A stretch of 64,000 bases of DNA from Alectoria sarmentosa. Taxonomy: Eukaryota > Ascomycota > Lecanoromycetes > Lecanorales > Parmeliaceae. This document shows, one piece after another, positions 25,756-38,035 of this stretch. The DNA lies in NCBI GenBank assembly GCA_009733775.1, contig WOGZ01000060.1:1-64000 (forward strand), in the 5' to 3' direction. How positions within the stretch are numbered: the first letter of the stretch is position 1; each line of letters starts with the position of its first letter. The notes under the pieces are model-generated. The model did no database searches and was not told the origin of the DNA. It worked only from the letters and a program-made list of their open reading frames with translations. Both the position numbers and the translations under genes were made by a program.

Positions 25756-27651
25756 TTAGAACTCGTCGAGCCAGAAGTCGTCGTTAATATATAATGTTGC
25801 TGCGGACGGTGTGGAACCGTTCGGTGGGGGTAATATATTTTGTGGAGCATATCTGAAGGGATACCCCGGGGAATATATACCCTCTGGTGCGGCGTTGTTT
25901 GCTGTTTGGGCCGGCATGTTTGCACATCGGAAGGGTGGTGCGCTGTACTGATTGCCCTCTGGTGAGGGTTCTGAGCCCAGCTGGCCATGGAAACTAGGGT
26001 CTACCGGTGTGCCTAAGTCCCAGTTTGCTGCGGAGAATACCTCCGATTCGGTACAGGGCGACGGCTGGTCGACATCCCATATTGGATCCCACACAAAGGT
26101 TTCTTCGAGGAATGAGGTGTCAGGGCCTGGCTGTATGAACCCGGTCGAGTAGGCCGTTGGGAGTGAGGTACGTGGCGTGGGGGGCGAGAAGGGACTGAGG
26201 TAATCGCTGGTACTGTCGTGCTGGCTCATATGTGGTGTGCTCGTCAGGGTTGGGATTGGTTCTGGAGACTTTCTAGCCTCAATTGGTAGGCTAGATGGGG
26301 CGGTGGTATCCTTTTTGGTCCCCTTCGCCGTTCTCCTCTTATGCCAGGGAGTGATTTTCTTCTCTCTGCCTACACGGTTCGTGAAGCATGATCCGGTCAG
26401 TATACCGCCGCCCGGTGTGTTCTTCTCCAGAATCATACGGGCCTTTAGGCTGGAAGGTATCGTCAGCATGTGATTCAAAGTCGTTCTGGAACGAACTTAC
26501 TCAGATATGGTCATCCCAAGGCACTTCCGTAAGGCTGCAATCAGGGTATTGTCAATGTCTTTACTCAAAGTGAGAGGGACGCCGGGATAGTCTTTGATGG
26601 GCCGGTTGTTTTGGTCCAACATGACCAGTCCTTCGAATATCAGATAATCGCACTTTGGATTGTGCTTCAGATCGGCTGGGCGAGTGGGCATCGAGAGCAC
26701 CTGACGGCCCTTGCTGTCCCTCACTGCATCCGAAGCATCAATCCAGCCTTGCGTGAGCGGACTGTAACTGGTATAGTTGAGCCCCATCTCCTTTCGCCAA
26801 ACTATACTCATTAGCCCGAGGCAAAGCCTGCTGACCGCATTAACTTACCTGGGGCTCCAGGCTGCTGAGCAGCCAAGACGATAAACGTCTCCCGGAAGTC
26901 GCGATGGTGGCCTGCGGGCTCTGCTCGCGATATCAGTTTCGGTGGTCCATGTAGACCCAAGTCGTATCAACATACTCCATTCTTTGTCCACCAAGCCAAA
27001 CTTCACTCCATCCACCACCCTGATCTCTGCCTTTTCCCTGTAATCTGTACCCATCTTTTCTCCAAGCTCCAATTTTTTTTGTCCTAGTTTGGACAGTTTG
27101 CCGCCTTTCCCTGCGGCAGGGACACTTGCAGCGCTCGCTGGCTGTCTTGGGCCGGGTCGATGAGCAGTGTCAGCAGGTGTCGCCTTCTTCCGAATGGGGC
27201 GTAGCCGCTTCCTCTCAAGTGGCTGGCTCTGAGGAGTCCTTTTCTTGGAACCTCGCTGACGCTTTGTCTCATTGCCAGTACTATCGCTAGAGTTCTTTGT
27301 CATGCAACGTCTTGAGTGGCTCTGGGCTCCCTCGAGTGTATTACTGTCATCGATGATACTTGTTGCGAGCGGTGGTGCCTGACAGCATGTCTCCAGGCTC
27401 GTCGCTTGCCATGTAGCCTCATACTGGCTGTGGCGGATGGAGCCTTCTCCGGATACTGGTGGCGACGTAGGTCTTGAAGGCAGCATAAAATCAGGAGTGA
27501 GATCATCTTCAGGCAGTATAGTATCGGCGTGGGATCCCGAAGGTTGGTAGTAACAATTGTTCGTATCGAATGTTTCAGGGAATGACATCTGTTGGCTCAG
27601 ATAGTCTTGTGTACAGTATCTCGCTGGGTCTGGGTATGAGAATCGGGTCAT
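25756..27651 (-). CDS. Conserved fungal protein of unknown function, basic central region
   Basis: Four exons, complement of 25756-26449, 26501-26801, 26849-26923 and 26976-27651, giving about 581 residues. Introns are 47-52 bp with GTAAGT or GTATGT donors. The second acceptor could lie 3 bases further in. I do not recognise a named family. Residues about 115-165 are rich in Lys and Arg (KKRTPQSQPLERKRLRPIRK), a plausible nuclear localisation region. Residues about 200-370 form the most protein-like block (VVDGVKFGLVDKEW, HHRDFRETFIVLAAQQPGAP, LKHNPKCDYLIFEGLVML). The N- and C-terminal thirds are Ser/Pro/Thr-rich and probably disordered. The ATG at 27651 is the first in frame, but an upstream exon ending near a TACACTACC/intron boundary at about 27700 cannot be excluded. 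It is the first gene right of the satellite array. Confidence 0.75.
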
Positions 27652-30600
27652 CGCTGATGGACCAGCGCCTATCCTGTGTCAGTGGATTAGGTATACACTA
27701 CCCTGCAGCGGCACACACCTTGCATCTCCGTGCATGCGAAGTGATCTCCTTCGGTAGAGAAAGCATCCCAGAACGACATCGTTACTGGCGAATTGAAAGT
27801 CGTCCAAGTCAATGATCTTGTACAGGCCTGATAGGAGCGATATTCTATCACAACGTCCGGTCGCCTTTGCTAGACTGATCGTGATGATGATGACGGCGGG
27901 ATACCTGTGTCGTTACAGTTGGCTTTGGGGTGGAACTTCAGGCGTGGAGACCGTCTTCTGTTGGTCTCGAAGTCAGGCACAGCCGCAAGAGCAGCGTTGC
28001 TGAGTGAAGTCGAGATCCAGAAGGAGAAGGAGAGGGGGCAGTTGGAGTGGGACAAGATAAAGACTGCTTGATCAGGAGAATGCTTTGGCAACAAGCAGCT
28101 TGATCTTGTAGACGAAGACGTATTGGAGATGGTGAAGGGAAAGCTGCTCTGATATTAGGTACGAATCGCAAGTATGAGTGGGAAGAAGTTCCGATCTAAG
28201 TATCGTGATGCAGAGTAGTGAAGACCGGCTAATGCTCTCATCTGGAGCGGAACATGTCTAGCCGAGAGGAATGCACCTCCGGCCTAGCCATCGATTTGAC
28301 AAGACTCAATGGCGTGTGGTACCTCGATTCCCATCAGCAGACCTCTATGGATCTCACCGCCATAAGATGGATGTCTTCTCTTTGATGTTTGCTCTTGAAA
28401 AGTTGGCCAGCCAATAACAAATGAAGGAACGAGATAATCAGAAGTACTAGCAGATAAGTTGCCTCATATGCAGCTTGGTCTACCAATGAGCGATCCTTCC
28501 GACGATTATGCATGCTGAAGATGGAGTCTACGTCGCCGAGCCAGTATATCCAATGCTTTCCGTGGGCCAGTCAAAGAGAAAGGTCTTGTTTAGATAGAAG
28601 TCCATCTAAACTAGCTCTCATCTGGAGCGAAGGACTTACGGCCGGCGGCAAATTCTCCTCGACTCAGGTCAATCTTTGCGTGTACCTATGAATGACCGTG
28701 TCGGCGGTTACGCATCCTTAGAAGGGGGCCTACCTCGCCAAACCGATACTACAAGGAGTCTTGTGGCCTGTCAAACAGTGTGATATGGCATGAGTGCGAA
28801 AATACTCAAAACGTAGAAGTATCAGGTCTACGACTCGGGGAACCAATCATCGCCACCGTGAACCTGGACCGTGCGCGAAAGGGGCCAATTTCGTCGCCAA
28901 AGTGAGCCATAACAGACCAGATTTTTGTTTGCTCTTTGCCTTTTCTTTACCGCTGGAAGAGAAAATGACTGCCAATCCAAGCGCAAACCGTAGTCTGATA
29001 GGATAAGAAGCTGAGAGGAGTTCAAAACTCTGTGAAACGCTTTGAAGGCGAAGCGAAGCCTTCGGAATCTCCTTCCCGGTAAGAATTTACCTGCCTGTCC
29101 CGCTGGAAGCGCTTAAACACGCGCACTAACATTTACATTATGAGGGATTAGGTCAACTGGTTTTCATACATCTCCTCGGATGCAGCAGTCAACTTCTTCG
29201 CAAGGCTAATTGAGTCCGACGCAGATAGTCCAGTAAAAGGCTTTCGATTTCCTGATGGTCGGCCTCGTTCTAAGATGATCGTTGCTGCAGAACAACTTAG
29301 CATCAAAACTATCGACGGAAGGATTCTTCACCCTCTCGTATCGGATGGCGTGCACGGAGATCAAGTGACTTTGTTGCTACCGATCCGCTACAACACTATC
29401 GGATTGTAGACCGGGTTTTAAAAGTGGCTGACAACCAAGAATCCGATCAACGCTGCAGGGTCTGAGGTAGCTTGGCCGTTCTATGCATGTTGAGGGGACT
29501 TTCTGCCTCCTTGAATGCGGGAACCTGCATATGACTTGCTTTCTCTCTACTAGTGACGACGCTACAACGCTTGGGACCTTCCGTCTACGGTTATCTTTAG
29601 GCTTGATTTGAGACAGTCACCGATGGGTGAACCCCTCTTGCCGAGGGAAAGCAAATTGCGCGAATTTGGAAGACCTTGTGATCATAGGACTTTCGCTCCT
29701 CGCTTCTGGATCCTATGAAGTTCACCCAACAGCAGGATCGATGGTGATTTGAGTCATCATTATCGTATAAGCCGTTTGGAAGAGGTGGCCACGGTCTTGC
29801 CTGGTTTTAATCAATTGAAGGCGGCGAATGAGAGCCAATTGACACGTCCGATCTGGAGACCCCAAGACCGCCGTGACTGATCACGCCTTGGCTTCTCAAG
29901 TGAAGACCCCTCACGATAACGGCTAAGATTACGCTTGACAGCCTGATTAGATCTTATCCACCGCTATGTAGCGCCTTGTATCTGCCCGATCCGAGATCCG
30001 TACAGCCCAAGGATGAGTAGCGGAACACCACTAGTTGCCACATGCTTTTGGGGAACTCTCCTTATCCCGTGCCAGTACATGGAGCTTGTTCTATTGGAAC
30101 TAGTAGTATTCTGATGGTGATCAGACCTTTTATTTGTGTTAAGCAGCAAGTGCTTCGAGCCTAGCTATATCTAGCTAAACTGGCAAACCTGTTCCCATGG
30201 GAGTGGCGAGAGGTGCCTCAGGGACTGAGGTATCTCCTTGTGCACCGATCTCGCGGGTAGCGACCAAACTAATTCAACAATTCCTGCCAAAAGACACCGA
30301 ACAGAAACAATACATGCTGACAAAATAGTCCTCTCTCTCACAAATATGGCGACTATTTAGGGAAATCCTGTTACAAATGTCACTCTCTTTTGGTGATACG
30401 TCTGAACAGTACGACTTGATGAACAAAGACCCTTGACAATTCTCGCCCAGGCGCTGGCTGGAGAGAAGACTTGCGCGAAAAATTTACACAAGCAAGATTC
30501 ATGGACGGATAGAATACAGGCTATTTGGATCCTCTCGGAGGCCTCAGCTCATTGATGAAGAATATATGTACAATTATAACACAACACATGCCTCTTCGCA

Positions 30601-30661
30601 CTCTCGTCCCTGTCAATCGCCCAGAGTCTTCCTCCGCACCTATGATCGGACCCAGCAACCA
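27652..30661. other. Long gene-free stretch of normal composition
   Basis: About 3 kb between the unknown gene and the GH128 gene. Only unrelated frames of 60-80 codons occur on both strands. None shows a signal peptide, a domain or splice-joined continuity that I could support. The 15-mer CTCTCATCTGGAGCG occurs twice (about 28236 and 28614) with patchy similarity around it, hinting at an old duplication. It may hold a decayed gene or a non-coding transcript. Confidence 0.6.
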
Positions 30662-31887
30662 TCATGTACTAGTACACGGCTTGCCCTGAAGAACATTCAA
30701 ATAACACGTTCCACTTGGCGTCAAGATCCCCGTCGCCGTATCGATCAAAGGCCAAACACTCCCCAAGCCAGCTCCATTGCTGTACCCATAAGCAATCACA
30801 CTGCTGTTCGTTTCAAAGAAGTCGACCACCTCCGGGATGAAAGTATTGACGGTATCCTGATCGCACATGGTCCAATCCTTATCATTCACGCACGCGAACT
30901 CCGACACCCAGACCGGCTTCCCGTACTTTCTCCAATAATACCCCACATCGTCCTTCACCCCGTCGGAGCTGTTCTTGTTGGTATGGATGCAGGTGTAGTC
31001 CCACGGCGGCTCCGTCACCCCGAGCGCCTCCATGAATGGCGTGAGCCAAGTCTCGTCTAGTTGCGTAGCCATGGAGGGTGACCCGATTAGGGTTTTACCA
31101 AGTTTGCCGAGTGTAGAGGTCCAGGCGGTGGCGGCGGTTGGAGGATTCATGTTGCTGGAATATGGTGCTTGCCAGTCGGGCTCATAGAAGCCCATCATAT
31201 AGTCCGGGGCGGGAGAAGTCGGTAGGTCTTCGAAGGCAGTGTAGCGGTCTTTGTCATCTGTTGCGGCATTGCCGATGGGAGCGGTAGGGTCGGTTTCGTT
31301 GAGGTCGCCGTTGCCCCATAGCTGAGGATTGGTTAGCGCTTCGTGCTTGACTTCAGTGGGGTAGTAGTAATCTAGTAGCCGATGGAGAAGAAGTAAGTAC
31401 GATCTTGAGAACTTACCATCCCGATGCCCTTTACAGTTTTCCCACCGCTAATGAAATCGGTGGTGTTAGGCCAGTAGTCCGAGTACCAGGAGATATAGGG
31501 AGCGTATTGACCCAGTGCCGCCTTGTTGGTTATCTGGATGCCCGGGAATCCTGCAACCCCGGCTTTGTTTCCATTCGGCGTGATACTAGAGCTAGAAGTC
31601 GCGCCGCTACTGCTGACAGAAGAAGTTGCTGCAGTGCTTGAAGCGTTACTGGAGGCGTTACCAGCGACGACAGGGGAGGGATCAGGAGAGCTAACGAGCG
31701 CAGCTACTGCGACGGACGGGGTCGAAGTTGGAGCTAATGAAGCAACGGAACTGGCTGAGGCAGTGGAACTAGGTGAAATGGCTCCTGGGGGACCATAGTG
31801 ATTCCATTGGTGGAAATGTGGATGCTGAGCATTTGATAAAGCAGCAAATGTATATAGGAGATACGCATAAGCTGGAAGAGCGGGCAT
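30662..31887 (-). CDS. Secreted Asl1-like glycoside hydrolase (GH128-type, beta-1,3-glucanase-like)
   Basis: Two exons, complement of 30662-31321 and 31417-31887, with a 95-bp GTAAGT intron carrying a GCTAAC branch point; 376 residues. An N-terminal signal peptide (residues 1 to about 20, MPALPAYAYLLYTFAALSNA) is followed by a Ser/Thr/Ala-rich linker to about residue 115 and then the catalytic domain. The domain shows FPGIQITNKAALGQYAPYIS, ISWYSDYW, GMLWGNGD, MMGFYEPDW and WVSEFACV. By family knowledge the Glu of YEPD (about residue 204) and of VSEF (about residue 298) fit the acid/base and nucleophile. The likely substrate is beta-1,3-glucan in the fungal wall. The start at 31887 was chosen because it gives the signal peptide; the frame is open 33 codons further upstream. 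Confidence 0.93.
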
Positions 31888-32692
31888 TTGAATGTAATTG
31901 ATAGTTGAGAAGAGAGAGAGAAAGCGATTTCCTTGAATCAATGAGAGTGAGAGGTATCCAGACCTCGCTTGACAAAGCTGCCCCAAAAGAATGTAGTGAA
32001 AGGAAGGCTATTCAGAATGAGTGAGAGAGTGACGAGGAAGGAGAGGAAAGCGATACTAAGCGTTGAGGGAGTGGAAGCCTCTTTGTACCTTGGACAGATT
32101 AATCTCGAGAGGAAATGATGTGTAACCCACACCTAGGTCGGCGCCGTGGTCGGCGCAGCCTTGCGGAGAAAAGGATGATTGCATGGATTGGTCCAACGTT
32201 TCATACCTACAGGGTTGGAGTTTCAACTTCCAAAAGCTCATCTCCGCTCTTCGTTAATTGGTCAAAATCCACGGCGTAACCCTTCTTCACCGACGGTGGC
32301 CTTCAAGCCTTATGGTCATTTTCCCAAGTACTGATTGTTGCGCGACGACTAATACTACTACTGCCTGAACATGAATGGATGCAGAAATCGAAGTTTTGGT
32401 TCTCAAAAAGCCGCTCACTTCAAGCCAAGCCACTAGCCCCATTCGAGGTTTTGGACCACGTGAATGTTGAATTCCGTGGGTGTCCAGGTCCTAGCATGCC
32501 TTAGTGCCCCTCGCTGCTCTGGAGTAAGGTACAGGGGTGACCTTTTTGGGGCCAGCGGGGTGAGCGGGCTGGGCCGAGGTACCTTACTGGCAAGCCTGCA
32601 AATGCGCACATGGTATTAGAGCAATACTAGTATTGTTACTAGATATAACGTCAACTAAACCATGTTTTTCTTGAATCATCAATACCGAGATC
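31888..32692. other. Upstream region of the GH128 gene
   Basis: No convincing gene. A purine-rich GAGAGAGAGAAAG stretch lies just upstream of the GH128 start codon (31907-31923 on the plus strand). The rest holds short unrelated frames and, at 32523-32588, an inverted repeat listed separately. Confidence 0.5.
32523..32588. repeat. Short inverted repeat, GC-rich centre
   Basis: AGTAAGGTAC at 32523-32532 and its exact reverse complement GTACCTTACT at 32579-32588 enclose 46 GC-rich bases. It could be a very small inverted-repeat element or a stem-loop. No target duplication is evident. Confidence 0.6.
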
Positions 32693-32813
32693 GGCACCGA
32701 AAGTCCTGGTCACCAAGACTCCTGTATCAAGATATCGAATGACGCCGCGCCTAAAGGGTTGCCTGGCCAATGCGTTTAGAAGTGCTTCGGAACTGCACCT
32801 GGCCTCAGCCCAG
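32693..32813 (+). repeat. Dispersed repeat R, copy 1
   Basis: A 121-bp segment that aligns along its length with 37649-37770. It starts GGCACCGAAAGTCCT and ends GGCCTCAGCCCAG. The differences are largely transitions. It lies just left of the small AT island. Confidence 0.75.
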
Positions 32814-32949
32814 ATTGGGCTCGAGGCCCCTATCGTGCCCAGCAATGGTCCCTAAAGTTTCCGTTCCCAGGGGGAAGGGCTGCGTTCCGAGGGTCAGGTT
32901 AGGGCTGACACTAGCGCTGTCCAAGACTTTTAGTGCCAATCTCTACGTT

Positions 32950-33845
32950 TCAAAACGTATAAAAATACTGTATATATAAATGTAAATATAAAATATATTT
33001 AAAATCAACGCAATAACAAACTAATATTATTAATTATATATATAATTAAAAAATACTTTTCATTCAAAGTAAGCTTTACTTTGTAAAAGATTATTTTATT
33101 TACTTAATTATTATTAACTTAACTTTACAATTTTTTCAATTACGAAAACAACTTTTTAATATAAAAAGTTTAAACGATTAATTCAAATTTCAATTTAAAA
33201 ATTACTATCTTTTATATTTATAATAATAATTAATTATTAATATTATTATTTAATTTAATATTTAAAATAAAAATTATAATAATTAAACTTAAATTATTAA
33301 ATATATTATTAAATAAATTTATATAAATTATAAACTATAATATATACTTAAATAATACAATTTATATTTTCATATATTTTAAAAAAAATTATATATAATT
33401 TACGCGCTAATTTATTTAAGTTAAGTTATTAAATTATTAAAAATCTCAATTATATAAAATAACTATCAAGTATTTTAAATAAAATAGTATTTTAAAATCT
33501 CGTCGAAGTAAATTAAGATAATTTTTATTAATTTTTAAAATTAAAGATTTTTAAATAATTTTATATAATAAAATATTATATGTTGAAACTTATTTATAAA
33601 AAATATATAATACGATATAAACGTTTATAAAATTTACATCATTTAAAAAAAATTTAAAAAAAAAATTAGAAAAAAAAAGATGTTAAAGAAATATGTATAT
33701 TTAAATTTAACATCTAATAACGTTAATCGTTATAATTGAATCGTCGAAATGTTAAAATATATTTAATAACCTCGATTGTAAAGTAAATTCGAAATAAAAT
33801 TTAATCAAAACGTTAAATATCTTTTCTTAATATATCGCTTATTGA
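32950..33845. repeat. Small AT-rich, RIP-like island
   Basis: Composition drops abruptly at about 32950 and recovers abruptly at about 33845. Inside are only TA-rich words, homopolymer runs and stops in all frames. No LTR or terminal inverted repeat could be paired. It is most likely one degraded transposon fragment. Confidence 0.75.
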
Positions 33846-35413
33846 GGTCGATGAATGAGAAGACCATGCCATTCGGAAGGTACATCTGTGCGGGAGGCTT
33901 GGGTATCCCAGGCTTTTCAGCTGCGGGTACGGGCATTGAAGTTTTTTACCGTGGAAGGAATAAGACGAACCTTTTGCACTGCTCGTGGAGACATTCGACT
34001 TGGAAAAGACCGACTTCGCCAATTGCTGGTCGTTATTCGCGTTTGCGATTCACGGGCGCCACACTTGAACCCTTGTGACAATGCTCTGTCATATTTGTCC
34101 TACAATTTGCATTGGTGAATCTCCTTTCCTTGTCCCCAAAATAATCTGAACTTCTTAGGGGCGAGGTTGCAAAGGCTGAGGAACCTGCTCTAAGCCTCTA
34201 AGTTGCGCCCCCACACTCAGAAGAAACGAGGCTGAATGTGTGGCACGATTAGTGTGCTTACCCCTGCGGCTCATGGAGCATGGAGGGACTGAGAACATCC
34301 GAAAAGTCCTCCCTTCGCATTTGAGTTCCGTCACCAAATCCGCGTCAGATCTTATGAGATAGATATGATCGAGTAGCTCAAAGTCTCATCTTCTATTAGT
34401 CCCAAGTTTGAGAATAGTACGTCCAGTACGGTCGGTGCTAAATTGGTTACAAGAAGGTCACATATGGAGGATAAACCTCGGTCTTCAGACTTCTGGCAAC
34501 GACTGGTGCCGTGGGCGCTTATTTACGTGAGGCTCAAACTGAAGGCTCTTGAAGTAACTACTGATCCCCTGCAGGCCCTACAGCGAAAAGGTGTGCATGA
34601 GTACGATCGGTGGGAATTGATCACTGCCCTCCACTACCGAACCCCATCGGCAAGACCCTCCCCTGTTGGATGATAAGCTCTCAGACTCACAAGGCTGTAC
34701 CAGCCACTATCGACAAAATGCCTCTGAATCGGGCTCGTCTGTATGTCTGTCAAGGGCTCTTAACGCCCGGTCAAAGAGGGCAACTTGACATTTAACTCTT
34801 TTTGGAAGAAGAGACCGCCATCGTTTCAACAGACACCTGTACTCTCACGAGGCTGAGACATAACCCCCTCGCAAAGCCTTGATAACTTGACGAGCAACTA
34901 CCACATCACTTTGCCTGGTTGATGGCTTCGGGGCCCGTACCTGATATGAGGAATCCTTGGACTTTCGTCGGCTTCTCTTATCATAAATGCTACATTTAAA
35001 TATTCCTGCGGCGAATTGGCGAATCAAGTCCCTGTACGAAGGATCTCCACTACTTCGATAGGGTCTAGATGCCCAGCAGACCGCTCTCTCTACCGAAATT
35101 CTACGGCGTCTGCTTACACAGCCTTCCAGCCATGCGACATCCAGCTTCACACGCAAGCTAGCTCCATGGCTCGAAACTTGAGCGCTCGGCTCTCGTTATG
35201 TGTTCCTAAACGGCCCAGGATCATGCATATGAAAGAGCTAAGATCTCTCCAAGACTCAGACGTCCTCTTCTCGTCCCGCCGAATACTACGTTATTTCTCT
35301 TCAAACCAACTTTCAATTTCAATTTCGCAGTATTCAACTCCGACCAACAACCTCGAAAATTTAAGTCTCCATCGTACGCGCATTCAAGCTCCCCTAATTA
35401 CTGTTTGACAGCT
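33846..35413. other. Intergenic region without supported gene
   Basis: Normal composition. Frames of 60-130 codons exist on both strands (for example 33855-34118 and 35016-35408) but begin at non-ATG codons or lack any protein-like pattern. The last 400 bases probably contain the promoter and 5' leader of the secreted-protein gene at 35414. Confidence 0.5.
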
Positions 35414-36921
35414 ATGCATCAAAACTTGCTCCTTCTCGGTATGGGAGTGTTTACGTCCGTCATCTGTGCTCATGCACAATTGGACGGAGTTGCTATGTAC
35501 AAACGACAAGGCGACGAAAGTACCAGTATAGAAGCGACACCAACTACGACCTCAGCGACTGCGGCACCAACTACCACCTCGCAGCCCGACGAGGTCCATG
35601 AAGCTGTCAACATTACTCTCGATGGGCAGATTTTTCCCCCGAGCATCCACATCGAGGGTGTAAGCTCGATGTCGTAAGTCAGCAGAGGGGCTCTGGGCCT
35701 TCCTTTGATACCAACAGTCTGACAAATACCCAGAACAACCGATTTTACCATTGACTGCATCGGCTGCTCCATTATTGGCGACTTCAGTCTTTCAGCTGGC
35801 GATGATAAGTTTCCCTTTCATAAATTCGAAGAACCTTCGGATGTTGAGGAAAGGGGAAATGGCTCCACTTTCGACTTCGGTGATATTTGGGTCGCTGCCA
35901 CTTGTGATTATCTCAATGCTACATTCGAGGTCGCCGTCAACTTGACAGCCTCAAACACAACTAACGGTTTCTCCATCCCCCTATACACGCATACAAAATC
36001 GTTGGAGGTCCATTCACCCTCTCCATAAGACTCAATTCCCCCAAGGAGACCTGACCGACTTACTTTAATAGGTGGGTATTCTCACGCTATCGGCTACACT
36101 AAGTACGGAACTTTATGGATGGGTCAACACCTCAAACGATGTGAATCTCACCTACGGCTTTCAATTCGGGGTAAGCATAAGCGCACCGACTTATTTGAGC
36201 AAGAACCTGTACTGAGCAAACCTTCAAATAGGTCCCGGCGTATTCAGAAATCATCATCGACATCAATCATCCCGAAAATTCCACTTCCCTTGGCTTGTAA
36301 GGCGATTCCCCATCCCATTTGGATTGCCTGAGGGACAGTGTCTAACAAGGGTACACCAAAAAAAGTAACGAAACAAGTCTCGTCCCCATCCCACTCAATT
36401 CCACCCGCAGCGACCTCGATATCGCCATCGAGGTCGGCTTTCGACCGTCCGTGACCTTCGTCGTCGCCCTGGGTGACCCTTCCATCATCGGCGCCTCCGT
36501 CTCCCTCGACGTCGGCCTAGACATCCCCAAGCTCGACCTCGACATCAAACAAGTCCACAACGTGACCGCAAACTGTGACCCGGCCGCACCGTCGTTGCTG
36601 TCCGGCTCCAAAACAGAAAACACCGTGTACGAGAATCTGACGCTCGTGGCCCCTTCGCTTGGCTTGGACTTGTTCGAAGTCTTCAACGAATCGGCGAATA
36701 TCCTCGGAGCCAAGCTGTCGGGTCAGCAGCCGTTCAATCAGAGTTTCTTCTGGGATCTTCCGACGCAGTGTCTATTTTTCGACGCGGCCAAGAAGACGCT
36801 TGGACGAGCGTCCGCAACCAAGTCGGCCCAGATTTCACGGGCGGCAGTTCCGCCGGTCGTTCCCTTTGCTACGACGTTCATAGCCGTTGCTGCTGTTGCT
36901 GGGTTCATGACAATGATGTGA
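35414..36921 (+). CDS. Secreted, probably GPI-anchored cell-surface protein
   Basis: Five exons: 35414-35673, 35734-36007, 36072-36170, 36232-36296 and 36366-36921, giving 417 residues. A signal peptide (MHQNLLLLGMGVFTSVICAH) is followed by a Thr/Ser/Ala-rich stretch and then by a beta-rich ectodomain. The ectodomain has repeated N-glycosylation sequons (VNITLDG, LNATFE, VNLTAS, VNLTYGF) and a CDYL/DCIGC cysteine pair. The C-terminus is hydrophobic (PPVVPFATTFIAVAAVAGFM) after a small-residue region, which suggests GPI attachment. The intron after exon 2 uses an unusual GTCCAT donor, but the frame and the VGILTLSATLS continuation support it. The start is the first ATG; the frame is open at a TTG nine bases upstream. 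The molecular role is unknown; fungal surface proteins of this layout are often lineage-specific. Confidence 0.88.
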
Positions 36922-37648
36922 TTTCCTGTCTTGGCTGAGGTGATGGGGGAGAAGGCAAGGAGAAAGGGGTGGATCGCAATCGTGTATTTATGATTTTTAT
37001 TTGCTTTCCCGGCTCTCTCAGGACAAATGCTGTACACCTCATCCGATCTCCTCACCTGTGGTTTCCGCGTATCGAGCAACGGGACACCACCTCCACTCTC
37101 GAGATCGGCGGTTGCGAATCGGTGCTACGGGAATTGCCCTCGGGCGTGCGTGAGTAGGGAGTAGCGTGGTGGATGCAGTCGCTGCTGTGTGGGCTGGAGA
37201 TTGTGTTGTCGTGCGTTCACCCTAGGCCCTGTTGGGGGTGGCAAGGGTGCACACGGGTATAAGATTCGGCGTCTTATGTACTATACCTTATGAATCTGAT
37301 GCATAATGAGTGCGTGTCCTCAAGATAGCAATCTGATTATCTTTCCCGCAATCTAAGAGCACGCTGGTGTTTCTTCCATAATATTACGGGCTAATTTATG
37401 ACTCGTAAGAACAGACCATCATCAGAGTTCAACTCTGAGTCGGGACTTTTATCGAGCGATTCAATATCGGATGTGTGACGTGGTTTCCTGATTGAGATTG
37501 TAAATCTCATTTTCACTCGAGGGAAATCGCAACAGTAATAATCCTGAACCTAAGAAAAAAGCCAACGGGTGGGAAAAACGGCTAATCCAGAGAACGAATA
37601 TAGAAGAGTGAAGAAGTTTTCTGATTGATGAGTCTACGGAGGTATGTA
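36922..37648. other. 3' flank of the surface-protein gene
   Basis: No supported gene. It holds the presumed 3' end of the 35414-36921 transcript and short frames in both directions, none protein-like. Confidence 0.5.
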
Positions 37649-37770
37649 GGCACCAAAAGTCCTCGACGCCAAAGACTTCTGCGTCAAAATCTCGAATAAC
37701 GCCCTGCCCGAAGGGCTACCCGGACATCGCGCTTTAGGATCCTTCGGAAATGACTCTGGCCAGAGCCCAG
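37649..37770 (+). repeat. Dispersed repeat R, copy 2
   Basis: A 122-bp segment starting GGCACCAAAAGTCCT and ending GGCCAGAGCCCAG, collinear with 32693-32813 in the same orientation. It is followed by a stem-loop-rich stretch up to 38086. Confidence 0.75.
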
Positions 37771-37800
37771 CTTTAAGGCCAGTGCCCCCTGAAAGGAATC

Positions 37801-37918
37801 CCTAGATTCAATCTAGGCGCTCCAATGAAACATATCTGGGGCCCCTCGCTACGGAGCTAAGATAGGGCTAGGGCTGTATTCTGGACAGCGCTAGAGGCAG
37901 CCCTAACCCTATTTAGCT
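37801..37918. repeat. Stem-loop-rich segment
   Basis: CCTAGATTCAATCTAGG (37801-37817) is a near-perfect palindrome. AGCTAAGATAGGGCTAGGG (from 37855) pairs with CAGCCCTAACCCTATTTAGC (37898-37917), giving a 21-22 bp stem with a few mismatches around a 21-base loop. These follow copy 2 of repeat R and may belong to the same small element. Confidence 0.6.
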
Positions 37919-38035
37919 TCGGAAGGTGGCCTTGGCGTGGGGGACCCTAGAGGCTAGAGCTATCTCCTGAGAGCGCAAAGGTTGAGCTCTTCTGGGCTTG
38001 ATAGGGGCCTTTGGCCCAAAATTGCGCTGTGGCCA

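Noticed and set aside
25593..25988. Minus-strand frame of 131 codons
   Set aside because: It overlaps the last exon of the 25756-27651 gene in another frame; it is Pro/His-rich and without motif, whereas the spliced model is in frame throughout.
30566..31060. Plus-strand frame of 164 codons
   Set aside because: Antisense to the GH128 catalytic domain, whose motifs are unambiguous.
32950..33845. Possible solo LTR or LTR pair in the small AT island
   Set aside because: No matching ends, no target duplication and no convincing similarity to the LTRs of A, B or C.
35016..35408. Plus-strand frame of 130 codons upstream of the surface-protein gene
   Set aside because: It starts at a non-ATG codon, is Ser/Arg-rich without pattern, and occupies the likely promoter and leader.
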